Positions 16,515 through 22,675 of a stretch of DNA of 46,855 bases are shown here, in pieces. The position numbers and the translations under genes are program-made. The stretch comes from Pseudomonadota bacterium. GTDB lineage: Bacteria; Desulfobacterota; Desulfobacteria; Desulfobacterales; JAHIVH01. The notes under the pieces are model-generated. The model saw only the letters and a list, made by a program, of their open reading frames with translations. It did not search any database and had not been told where the DNA came from. Within the stretch, counting starts at the first letter, position 1, and each line of letters begins with the position of its first letter. The stretch covers positions 1-46,855 of the forward strand of contig JAHIVH010000111.1 in assembly GCA_018816735.1 (NCBI GenBank), read 5' to 3'.

Positions 16515-18065
16515 ATGAAAAATTCGAAACCTGTTGTCAATTGCGCTATTTACACACGGAAATCGACCAGTGAAGGCCTGGAACAAGAATTTAACTCCCT
16601 GGATGCCCAGCGTGAAGCGGCTGAAGCATATATCGCCAGCCAGAAGGGAAACGGCTGGGTCTGCCTGCCGAATCAGTATAATGATGGGGGCTTTACCGGT
16701 GGAAACATGGAGCGGCCCGGACTAAAAAACCTTCTTGATGACATTGAGGCAGCAAAAATAAATTGTGTCGTGGTTTATAAGGTCGATCGAATTAGCCGTT
16801 CCCTGCTTGATTTTTCAAGGCTTATCGAAGTATTTGAGCGGAATAATGTTACCTTCGTTTCAATCACGCAGAATTTCGACACGAACTCCTCCATGGGGAG
16901 ACTGACTCTCAACATCCTACTGTCTTTTTCCCAGTTTGAACGGGAAATAATTTCAGAAAGAACCCGTGATAAAATATTGGCTGCGAGACGCAAAGGGAAA
17001 TGGACAGGCGGTGTTCCGGTCCTTGGATATGATGTGGCAGAAGAAGGCGGGCGATTGATTGTGAATCAGGATGAAGCTCTTTTAGTTCAGAAAATTTTTG
17101 ATCTGTACCTGGAGCATAGCTCACTGATTGCAACGGCAAAAGAGCTTAATAAACTCGGCCTGATGACCAAATCCTGGACAACAAAAAAAGGGAAGTTTAG
17201 AGAGGGAAAACGTTTTGATAAAGGTAAAGTTCATAAAATTCTGACCAATCCTTTATATATTGGTAAGCTATCGATCAAAGACGAAACATATGATGGAGAA
17301 CACGCTCCGATCATAGAAAAGAAAAAATGGTCTGCTGTTCAAAAGGTTCTCAAACGGAATGGCCGAAATGGGAAGGAAAAAGGTGAAAATAAATACAATG
17401 CCTTGCTAAAGGGAATATTATATTGCAGCTCCTGTAAAACCGCCATGTTCCACACATATACCAAAAAAAATCAGAATTTATATCGTTACTATGTTTGTGT
17501 GAGGGCACAAAAAGAGGGGTGGGAAATTTGCCCGACAAAATCTGTCTCGGCCCAAATGATCGAAAAGATCGTGGTGGATCAAATCCGTTTAATAGGACAA
17601 GATTCCGGACTGCTTGATCGAACATATGCCGAGGCAGAACTTCAAGCTAAATTGCAGCTTCAGGCTTTAATAAAAGACCAGGCAGTCATAAAGAATAATT
17701 TGAAGAATCTTAACAACGAAATGAAAAGGCTTATCGGGAGCTTTTCATCGGATGCGGGGATCGACTCGCCGATCAGGGCCAGAATGTCTGATCTGCAGGA
17801 CCATATAAGTGCCGATGGATACAGGCTTGAAAAAAAGACAAACGAAATTAGCGCATTAAAGGACGTAAGCATAAATAAAGCGGATTTGAAAAATGCTTTT
17901 TCTTTGTTCGAGCCGATTTGGAATTCGCTGTCGATAAAAGAACAAACCAGGATCATCCGGCTCTTAATTGAAAAAATCGGGTATGATGGTGAGAATAATA
18001 AAATCAGGCTATCCTTTAGGCCATCGGGCATAGCGAGTCTTGCCGGTGAATATTTGGGGAATTAA
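16515..18065 (+). CDS. Large serine recombinase (resolvase/invertase family site-specific recombinase)
   Basis: 516 aa. N-terminal resolvase catalytic domain: AIYTRKSTSEG with the nucleophile Ser17, and VYKVDRISRSLLDF (about 88-101) with the catalytic arginines. The recombinase domain (about 165-270, with NPLYIGKL) and a zinc beta-ribbon (CSSC near 304-307, later Cys in YYVCVR and EICPTK) follow, then a coiled-coil segment (about 370-450). This is the complete architecture of a large serine integrase that can integrate or excise an element. The ribosome site GAGGGGGAAAG precedes the ATG. Its target site cannot be read from the window. It is probably what mobilises this part of the island. Confidence 0.95.
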   Translation: MKNSKPVVNCAIYTRKSTSEGLEQEFNSLDAQREAAEAYIASQKGNGWVCLPNQYNDGGFTGGNMERPGLKNLLDDIEAAKINCVVVYKVDRISRSLLDFSRLIEVFERNNVTFVSITQNFDTNSSMGRLTLNILLSFSQFEREIISERTRDKILAARRKGKWTGGVPVLGYDVAEEGGRLIVNQDEALLVQKIFDLYLEHSSLIATAKELNKLGLMTKSWTTKKGKFREGKRFDKGKVHKILTNPLYIGKLSIKDETYDGEHAPIIEKKKWSAVQKVLKRNGRNGKEKGENKYNALLKGILYCSSCKTAMFHTYTKKNQNLYRYYVCVRAQKEGWEICPTKSVSAQMIEKIVVDQIRLIGQDSGLLDRTYAEAELQAKLQLQALIKDQAVIKNNLKNLNNEMKRLIGSFSSDAGIDSPIRARMSDLQDHISADGYRLEKKTNEISALKDVSINKADLKNAFSLFEPIWNSLSIKEQTRIIRLLIEKIGYDGENNKIRLSFRPSGIASLAGEYLGN

Positions 18066-18076
18066 CGGAAAGAATT

Positions 18077-18475
18077 ATGGACAAAATGAATATGGAAGGA
18101 GGTTTTACAATTGAATGTAATTTGGGCATTAATAAAAAAGGCGATCAGCTTAAAACAGATATAGAAAATGAAAATGGCCGGGTCCCCCGATTGTCCAGAC
18201 TCATGGCACTGGCCATTCATTTTGATAATTTGATAAAAAGTGGGACGGTTCGTGATTTTGCCGACATCGCGAAACTCGGTTATGTCAGTCGTGCGAGGGT
18301 GACTCAAATCATGAATCTGAATTTGCTTGCCCCGGTGCTACAGGAAAAAATTTTATTCTTACCTGAAGTTGAAAATGGCCGTGACCCCCTTACAGAACAT
18401 CTGATACGTAAAATAGCTGCTGTTCCCGAATGGCCGAACCAGCTCAAATTGTGGAAAAAAAGTAAAATGAATTAA
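18077..18475 (+). CDS. HTH protein accompanying the serine recombinase
   Basis: 132 aa, starting 11 bases after the recombinase stop. Residues 46-80 include SRLMALAIHFDNLIKSG and the helix-turn-helix-like VRDFADIAKLGYVSRARVTQIM, a DNA-binding helix pair. Small proteins of this type frequently follow DUF2924-associated recombinases; a role as recombination directionality factor or regulator is inferred from position. An internal AGGAGG after codon 6 does not lead to a better in-frame start. A hairpin terminator follows. Confidence 0.78.
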   Translation: MDKMNMEGGFTIECNLGINKKGDQLKTDIENENGRVPRLSRLMALAIHFDNLIKSGTVRDFADIAKLGYVSRARVTQIMNLNLLAPVLQEKILFLPEVENGRDPLTEHLIRKIAAVPEWPNQLKLWKKSKMN

Positions 18476-18484
18476 CAAAAAAAC

Positions 18485-18499
18485 GCCGACACGTCCGGC
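18485..18499. terminator. Bidirectional terminator between convergent genes
   Basis: GCCG-ACACGTC-CGGC with A-runs on the left (ACAAAAAAA) and on the right (AAAAAATATA). On the - strand it reads as a stem followed by T-rich sequence, so it can end both the recombinase operon and the convergent cyclase-like gene. The stem is only 4 bp. Confidence 0.5.
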
Positions 18500-18556
18500 A
18501 AAAAATATATTTCAGCCAATAGTCTTAAGTTAATTGATCGCAGCGTTGGTTTCACC

Positions 18557-19378
18557 TTAAAACCTTTTTAATTCTTTGAAAAGGTTATCTATATCTGATT
18601 GGCTGAAACCACTCTCTCCGCTTGTGATTTTATCACACTTGACAATCAGATAGTCGACGATCCATCTGAATTTATTATAATACTCAACCCTATCATATAG
18701 ATTTTTTTTAATATGTTTTAATACTGATTTATTTATACCATCTTTGTCAAACATGGGGGATAAATAATCGATAAAGAGCGCCATATCCTGTTCAAAATGA
18801 GTATTATATCGAGGAGTATCTGACCAACTGAAAAGAATATCGCTGTTCCAGTTTGAATATTTTTTTTCGTTAATAGCATCTATCAGATCCTGGGAGTATA
18901 TCTGGCCCAGCTTTTCAATTATTATGGAATCGATAATGACCCTTGGATATTTGGCATGTTTTTCTTCCAACAGATAGGCATTAGTATAAGCAGGCCCTAC
19001 AACTTGGTGTTTATTGGCATCAAAATATGCTTCACCGGCTGAGATGGCTCCGCGCAACCAGATATCTTTTTGAGCAAGAGCAAATTGTATGATTGCCACT
19101 GCAATGCAAAGTTTTCTTAGGTTAATAATTTTTTTTTCTTTATCTTCGCCGAGTGAAATGGATAGAATAACAGAGTCGCTTATTATGATGGATCTTATTT
19201 CTTGCTTGGATTCTATATTCCCAATATTGTGTATTGTTTCTTGAATTAATCCAAAATAGGTTTCAATTTTTTTCTTTCCTTCTTTTTTGTCAAAAACGAA
19301 ATTTTTAAATCCAAGCACATCTAAAAATGCCACATAACAATCGGAATATTTAATTTCCTGTATATTTGATTCTTCCAT
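18557..19378 (-). CDS. Class III nucleotide-cyclase-fold protein, function unknown
   Basis: 273 aa. VAFLDVLGFKNFV (about residues 16-28) followed by IIISDSVILSI (about 64-74) places two metal-binding Asp in the manner of class III adenylate/guanylate cyclase domains; WLRGAISAGEAYFD (about 107-120) and VVGPAYTNAYLLEE (about 125-138) complete the fold. The C-terminal 100 residues are helical. Proteins with this FLDxLGF start are common next to defence genes and are usually uncharacterised; Pycsar cyclases share the fold, but no Pycsar effector (membrane or TIR protein) is seen nearby. Whether it makes a cyclic nucleotide is open. It is a single gene on the - strand between a convergent and a divergent unit. 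Confidence 0.75.
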   Translation of the reverse strand: MEESNIQEIKYSDCYVAFLDVLGFKNFVFDKKEGKKKIETYFGLIQETIHNIGNIESKQEIRSIIISDSVILSISLGEDKEKKIINLRKLCIAVAIIQFALAQKDIWLRGAISAGEAYFDANKHQVVGPAYTNAYLLEEKHAKYPRVIIDSIIIEKLGQIYSQDLIDAINEKKYSNWNSDILFSWSDTPRYNTHFEQDMALFIDYLSPMFDKDGINKSVLKHIKKNLYDRVEYYNKFRWIVDYLIVKCDKITSGESGFSQSDIDNLFKELKRF

Positions 19379-19437
19379 ATTATCTGTTTCCTATTTACAC
19401 TTCCTAATTCTTAAGTTCCGATATGAATTCCTATTTA

Positions 19438-19820
19438 TTATTTAATATCTATTTCATTAATCATTTTTGAAGCCCAGTATTCTCTGAAAGTAGATATTTT
19501 ATCTGCATGAAAAGTCATTATTGCAACCTCTTACAAATGTTTTCGCATACCATCTTTTAAATGGTCAAATTGCACTTCCCATTCAGCTATTGCTGTATTT
19601 CCGTCTAAATAGACCGACAGGAGTTTGAAAGATATATTTTTTATTCTTCAACTACCATGGATTTCCAATATTGCCATATTCCTTCGTGATTTTTTATTGG
19701 GGATTCCAAGACCCTTTCATTGTAAGTAGCATCATGATGAAATACAGTAAATATTAAATCGGGATACTGTTTTCCCCGTCGATCTATTTTTACGCCTCGT
19801 TTGGCGTAAAAATATTCTTG
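19438..19820 (-). pseudogene. Broken SnoaL/NTF2-like gene
   Basis: Translating the - strand and allowing two lesions gives a continuous SnoaL-like domain: FHHDATYNERVLESPIKNHE, GIWQYWKSMVVEE, then after a frame change in an A-run (about 19637-19646) ISFKLLSVYLDGNTAIAEWE, then after an in-frame stop (19531-19533) VAIMTFHADKISTFREYWA. The order of the HDATY, EGIWQYW, AEWE and FREYW patterns fits the family well. The N-terminus runs into the promoter region of the XRE gene, so the gene also lacks its start. It appears to be a decayed chromosomal gene partly overwritten by regulatory DNA. Confidence 0.7.
19785..19814. promoter_or_regulatory. Operator 1 of the XRE promoter (perfect inverted repeat)
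   Basis: TATTTTTACGCC (19785-19796), spacer TCGTTT, GGCGTAAAAATA (19803-19814): perfect 12-bp arms. It ends four bases before the -35 box of the XRE promoter and shares its core TTACGCC-N6-GGCGTAA with operator 2. Binding by the XRE repressor encoded downstream is inferred. Confidence 0.7.
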
Positions 19821-19845
19821 ACAACTGAAATAACAATATTATATT
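19818..19845 (+). promoter_or_regulatory. Predicted promoter of the XRE-ImmA/IrrE operon
   Basis: TTGACA at 19818-19823, 16 bases, TATATT at 19840-19845. The expected transcription start near 19852 falls at the left edge of operator 2. A leader of about 75 bases then runs to the XRE start. The two operators on either side indicate autoregulation. Confidence 0.65.
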
Positions 19846-19854
19846 GTCATATAA

Positions 19855-19876
19855 ATTACGCCATGTATGGTGTAAT
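19855..19876. promoter_or_regulatory. Operator 2 of the XRE promoter
   Basis: ATTACGCC (19855-19862), spacer ATGTAT, GGTGTAAT (19869-19876): 7 of 8 positions symmetrical, with the same spacing and core as operator 1. It covers the predicted transcription start, so occupancy would block initiation. Confidence 0.65.
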
Positions 19877-19926
19877 AGGCTATGGCAAGAAATTTTAACC
19901 TTTAACCAGGAAAAGGAGGTGGCGGC

Positions 19927-20289
19927 ATGAGAAGCTTTGGTGAGGCACTCAAGAAAGCAAGAACAGCCAGGAGGGTCACCTTGCGCGTCCTTGGTGAGCA
20001 TGTCGGTAAATCGGTTGGTTATCTGTCAGATATAGAAAACAGCAGGAAAAGACCCCCTACACTTGATATTGTTGAAAAGATTGAGGAATATTTAGGTATA
20101 AATGACAATTTGCTTGTGACTCTGGCATCAAACATGAGGAAAAAGGTCCCAAAAGAATGGACAGACCGTATTATGATGACGCCTAAACTGTCTGAGGCAC
20201 TTCTCAGGGCTGATGAGGATCTCAACGATGATGAGTTTGACGAACTGATGGAATATTTTCGGGAAATTAAAAACAGGAGGGAGGGATAA
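19927..20289 (+). CDS. XRE-family HTH repressor
   Basis: 120 aa, with AGGAGGTGGCGGC before the ATG. The HTH_3 fold is clear: FGEALKKARTARRVTLRVLG (residues 4-23, first helices), GKSVGYLSDIENSRKRPP (about 27-44) with recognition helix, and a dimerisation tail. The C-terminus is rich in Asp and Glu. Paired with the ImmA/IrrE-type protease next door, it looks like the ImmR/ImmA switch of integrative elements and phages, in which the protease cleaves the repressor after damage or signal. The promoter with two inverted-repeat operators upstream supports autorepression. Confidence 0.93.
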   Translation: MRSFGEALKKARTARRVTLRVLGEHVGKSVGYLSDIENSRKRPPTLDIVEKIEEYLGINDNLLVTLASNMRKKVPKEWTDRIMMTPKLSEALLRADEDLNDDEFDELMEYFREIKNRREG

Positions 20290-20880
20290 TTGGCAAGAAG
20301 AATTATTGTTGCTACCCCCAGGCGAGGCCTGGACATTGATGTTTCCGCGAACATGATCAATCAGCAGTTCCAGCCCGAGACGTTAACCCATCCAACCCCG
20401 TTCAATGTAGAAGATTTTTTCGAGTTTGACCTTGAGCGTCTGAGCGGCGTGAAGCCTGATTACAGGGAACTGCCTTACGGTATCCACGGAATAACGGACT
20501 CAGATAAAATGATCTGCGTTATCTCGTCTGAGTTGATGGAAGACCGTTCACAGATAAAATTTGCCAGGTCAACAATCGCCCATGAGATCGGTCATGTCCT
20601 AACACATGTGCCCGAGTTCAGAAAGAAAAAAGCTATTCTGAGATCAATCCATGACAACGACCATATGTCACTACGCCTGCACAGGGAAGAGGACGTTCCT
20701 ATTTATAAGAATCCTGAATGGCAGGCGTGGAGATACGCCGGGGCACTCCTGATGCCGGAACCAGTTTTCAGAGCGGCGGTGAGTAACGGTGCTGATGAAT
20801 GGGAATTGGCAGAACTTTTTCAGGTCAACCGACCATTTGTAAAGGCGAGAGCGAGGGCATTGAAAATAGATATCTCATAA
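20290..20880 (+). CDS. ImmA/IrrE-family zinc metallopeptidase
   Basis: 196 aa, beginning at TTG immediately after the XRE stop, with GGAGGGA upstream. The zinc motif HEIGH is at residues 98-102 in TIAHEIGHVLTH, and the third ligand region lies downstream near EWQAWRYAGALLMPE (about 143-157). The C-terminal part resembles the helical end of ImmA/IrrE proteins (ELFQVNRPFVKARARAL). Family members cleave HTH repressors such as ImmR or DdrO. Here the target would be the adjacent XRE protein. It could control the recombinase element, the second defence operon or an unseen mobile element. A strong terminator follows directly. Confidence 0.92.
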   Translation: MARRIIVATPRRGLDIDVSANMINQQFQPETLTHPTPFNVEDFFEFDLERLSGVKPDYRELPYGIHGITDSDKMICVISSELMEDRSQIKFARSTIAHEIGHVLTHVPEFRKKKAILRSIHDNDHMSLRLHREEDVPIYKNPEWQAWRYAGALLMPEPVFRAAVSNGADEWELAELFQVNRPFVKARARALKIDIS

Positions 20881-20924
20881 AAAAAAGAGCTATTGCAGCG
20901 GTCACTGCAAGGTAGCTCTTTTTT
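20881..20924. terminator. Strong bidirectional intrinsic terminator
   Basis: Outer stem AAAAAAGAGCTA (20881-20892) with TAGCTCTTTTTT (20913-20924), inner stem TTGCAG with CTGCAA, loop CGGTCA and a two-base bulge. It starts at the ImmA/IrrE stop codon. The A-run and T-run make it functional in both directions. Confidence 0.9.
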
Positions 20925-21096
20925 TAAAAACTGCAGCGGACCAAGCTTCCTTCGGTTTAGGGACACGATAGAAACTGGTAAATTCTTCAGTATTTGGGCT
21001 GAAAACGGGTCGCTGCGCATTTTGCGTATACTAGTCTTACTTTGCATTTTGCACCCGAGTTTGTCAAGAAAAATCGTTCCCGGATTGCGAGGTTGC

Positions 21097-21228
21097 ATGG
21101 CTGAAAATGCCAGACGACGCATCGTTGGGTGGATTTACCGTGCCTGGGTCACCAGAAAAGACGGCACCCGCGACTGGGCAAGAGACCACGGTCTCAAAGC
21201 TTGGCGCATCCCGATCTACGCGGAATAA
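21097..21228 (+). CDS. Small basic/aromatic protein (43 aa)
   Basis: 43 aa starting with ATG behind GCGAGG. The sequence is basic and aromatic: ARRRIVGWIYRAWVTRKDG (residues 5-23) followed by ARDHGLKAWRIPIY. The repeated aromatic/basic pattern with GxKAWRIPI looks like a short conserved family rather than chance, and the frame is GC-richer than the DNA before it. I know no function. It lies between the ImmA/IrrE terminator and a second short gene. A longer in-frame extension upstream to 20893 is open but would start inside the terminator and is not preferred. Confidence 0.55.
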   Translation: MAENARRRIVGWIYRAWVTRKDGTRDWARDHGLKAWRIPIYAE

Positions 21229-21341
21229 CCAACGGTAATCCTGTTTAAGAAACCGGGGCTGCCTCTCCCCTGGGAACAGAAAGAGAGGTTTATATTCATT
21301 TTTATTATAACCATTTTTCTTGATAATAGAGGACATTCATC

Positions 21342-21518
21342 ATGGCAAAAAAAACATTTAAACCGGGACAAAAAGCACCACGATCAGGACAGTATGGCAT
21401 TATCGGACCCCGTGGTGGGGATACAGGTAAAGAAAGGACTATCACAAAAAACGAACCTTTGCCCCCCACACCTGAAAAAGGCCAGCGGTACATCCTGAAC
21501 GATCCGACAAAACATTAA
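21342..21518 (+). CDS. YjzC-like small protein (58 aa)
   Basis: 58 aa from ATG at 21342 with GAGGACATTCATC upstream. KTFKPGQKAPRSGQYGIIGP (residues 4-23) followed by RGGDTGKERT and PLPPTPEKGQ is the pattern of the small YjzC-like proteins (FKPGxKAPxSGxY). Their function is unknown. Like the 43-aa gene before it, it is too short to be caught by length filters. No partner is obvious. Confidence 0.78.
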   Translation: MAKKTFKPGQKAPRSGQYGIIGPRGGDTGKERTITKNEPLPPTPEKGQRYILNDPTKH

Positions 21519-21533
21519 CATTTGTTGAAAAAA

Positions 21534-21562
21534 AGCCCTGCCTGGAAGTGCTGGGCAGGGCT
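21534..21562 (-). terminator. Intrinsic terminator for the second defence operon
   Basis: AGCCCTGCC (21534-21542), 11-base loop, GGCAGGGCT (21554-21562), with an A-run GAAAAAAA at the left, which on the - strand is a T-run behind the stem. It is oriented to end leftward transcription from the defence operon, and it may also help to stop the YjzC-like gene on the + strand. Confidence 0.75.
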
Positions 21563-21930
21563 GTAATATTTGATATTGTTCTGGAGATGGCTATCCAAAC
21601 TTGAGAGTATAGCCATTAGAACGTCAGGTCGAATTGAAATTGGTAGGCACTCAGAGTAATTTTGATCAGAATCATTAGAATGCCCCCTTCGATTTCGGCT
21701 ATCGAGTATATTTACCATTTTCATCATTCATCTAAAAAGTTGACATAAATCCTTATCCGACCGTGAGCGGGCGTTCAGGGGCGGAATTCCGAGATGAGAG
21801 ATGATGTCGACGAATTTTTTCAGGGTAAAAAACGTTGTTCTTAAAAATTCCGATTCTCTATTTTTCTCTGAATTACTTATAAAAACGACGATTTTAACAA
21901 AAAGTTGAAAATAATATAGGGCCATAAGTT
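21563..21930. other. 368-base stretch between the defence operon and its terminator, no gene supported
   Basis: Short frames on the - strand (72 aa and 70 aa) have no ribosome sites, show unlikely composition, and are not supported. A GC-rich patch CGTGAGCGGGCGTTCAGGGGCGG (in part, about 21762-21783) in AT-rich surroundings looks like a fragment of foreign or repeat DNA. Confidence 0.4.
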
Positions 21931-22617
21931 TCAAACACAACAACATTTAAAAGTTTCCTGTTGGCCATCCATTACATTAATTAAATTAGCCACAATCGAA
22001 ATGGCCCGCACTTTTTCGTACAACATCATTACAAAAAATGCCCTCGATGCTTCCAATGGTAATACCTGATGCAAATGATCCAGCTCAGCTTGTTTATTCC
22101 GATCTTTATGATATTCATGGGCATTTAACCACATTATTAAAGTCTCTTCCGAATTGATAACAGCATCATTTGAGCTAATCAGTAAAAAATTTTGCATGCG
22201 CTTTCCGGAATAACGATCCCGAATAGTCTTAATGAAATCTCTAAAGGACTGGTTCTCAAAACGCCTTGAGAGGTGCTTGCACACCCGATAAAAATTAGTT
22301 GACTCATCTTTTAAAATAAATGGTCTAAGCCGATGCAGCAAAGCAAGGATTTGATCTTCAGGAGGAAGCTCGACCGTGTAGGTCATTCCATCTATTTCAT
22401 TATATGTTAAATTGAACTTCCCTGGCCCACCCTGCTTTATCAATTGGATGTTCTGAAGACTCTTTGTGTAATCTATAAAATTTAAAAGGGATTCCCACTC
22501 TTGGTCTTCAAAAGAACCAGAAACGGGATATTTATTACTATCTTCCCCGAATGTCAGACAAACATTGACCTCATGTGCCACAGACAAAACAGTTCCTTTT
22601 AATGGTATTCGAACCAC
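21931..22617 (-). CDS. Uncharacterised protein, last gene of the second defence operon
   Basis: 228 aa from GTG at 22617; TTG at 22587 with AGGA upstream is an alternative start giving about 218 aa. No family recognised. The N-terminal 80 residues are beta-rich (LKGTVLSVAHEVNVCLTFG, later GGPGKFNLTYNEIDGMTYTV) and the rest is alpha-helical (LLHRLRPFI, FYRVCKHLSRRF, SRAFFVMMLYEKVRAISIV). It ends in a CCC run. Position downstream of the DUF499 gene suggests an accessory or effector part of that system; DUF3780-type proteins sit in similar places in related loci, but I could not establish similarity. Confidence 0.7.
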   Translation of the reverse strand: MVRIPLKGTVLSVAHEVNVCLTFGEDSNKYPVSGSFEDQEWESLLNFIDYTKSLQNIQLIKQGGPGKFNLTYNEIDGMTYTVELPPEDQILALLHRLRPFILKDESTNFYRVCKHLSRRFENQSFRDFIKTIRDRYSGKRMQNFLLISSNDAVINSEETLIMWLNAHEYHKDRNKQAELDHLHQVLPLEASRAFFVMMLYEKVRAISIVANLINVMDGQQETFKCCCV

Positions 22618-22618
22618 G

Positions 22619-22635
22619 GCCTATCATTGATAGGC
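22619..22635 (-). repeat. Hairpin abutting the start of the 228-aa gene
   Basis: GCCTATC-ATT-GATAGGC, perfect 7-bp arms, ends one base before the GTG start. In the mRNA it would occupy the place of the ribosome site. It may modulate translation of the last gene or argue for the downstream TTG start. Confidence 0.45.
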
Positions 22636-22675
22636 ATCGTGAAAAGCTAAAACAATCAAAATATAAGTCTGTTTA

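Noticed and set aside
18557..19378. Complete Pycsar system
   Set aside because: The cyclase-fold protein has no adjacent membrane or TIR effector; the neighbours are a recombinase cassette and a pseudogene.
20893..21096. N-terminal extension of the 43-aa gene
   Set aside because: It would begin inside the terminator hairpin, and the extra residues look non-coding. The ATG at 21097 has a ribosome site.
21515..21946. Two - strand frames of 70 and 72 aa after the 228-aa gene
   Set aside because: No ribosome site, no pattern, and one spans the terminator hairpin.
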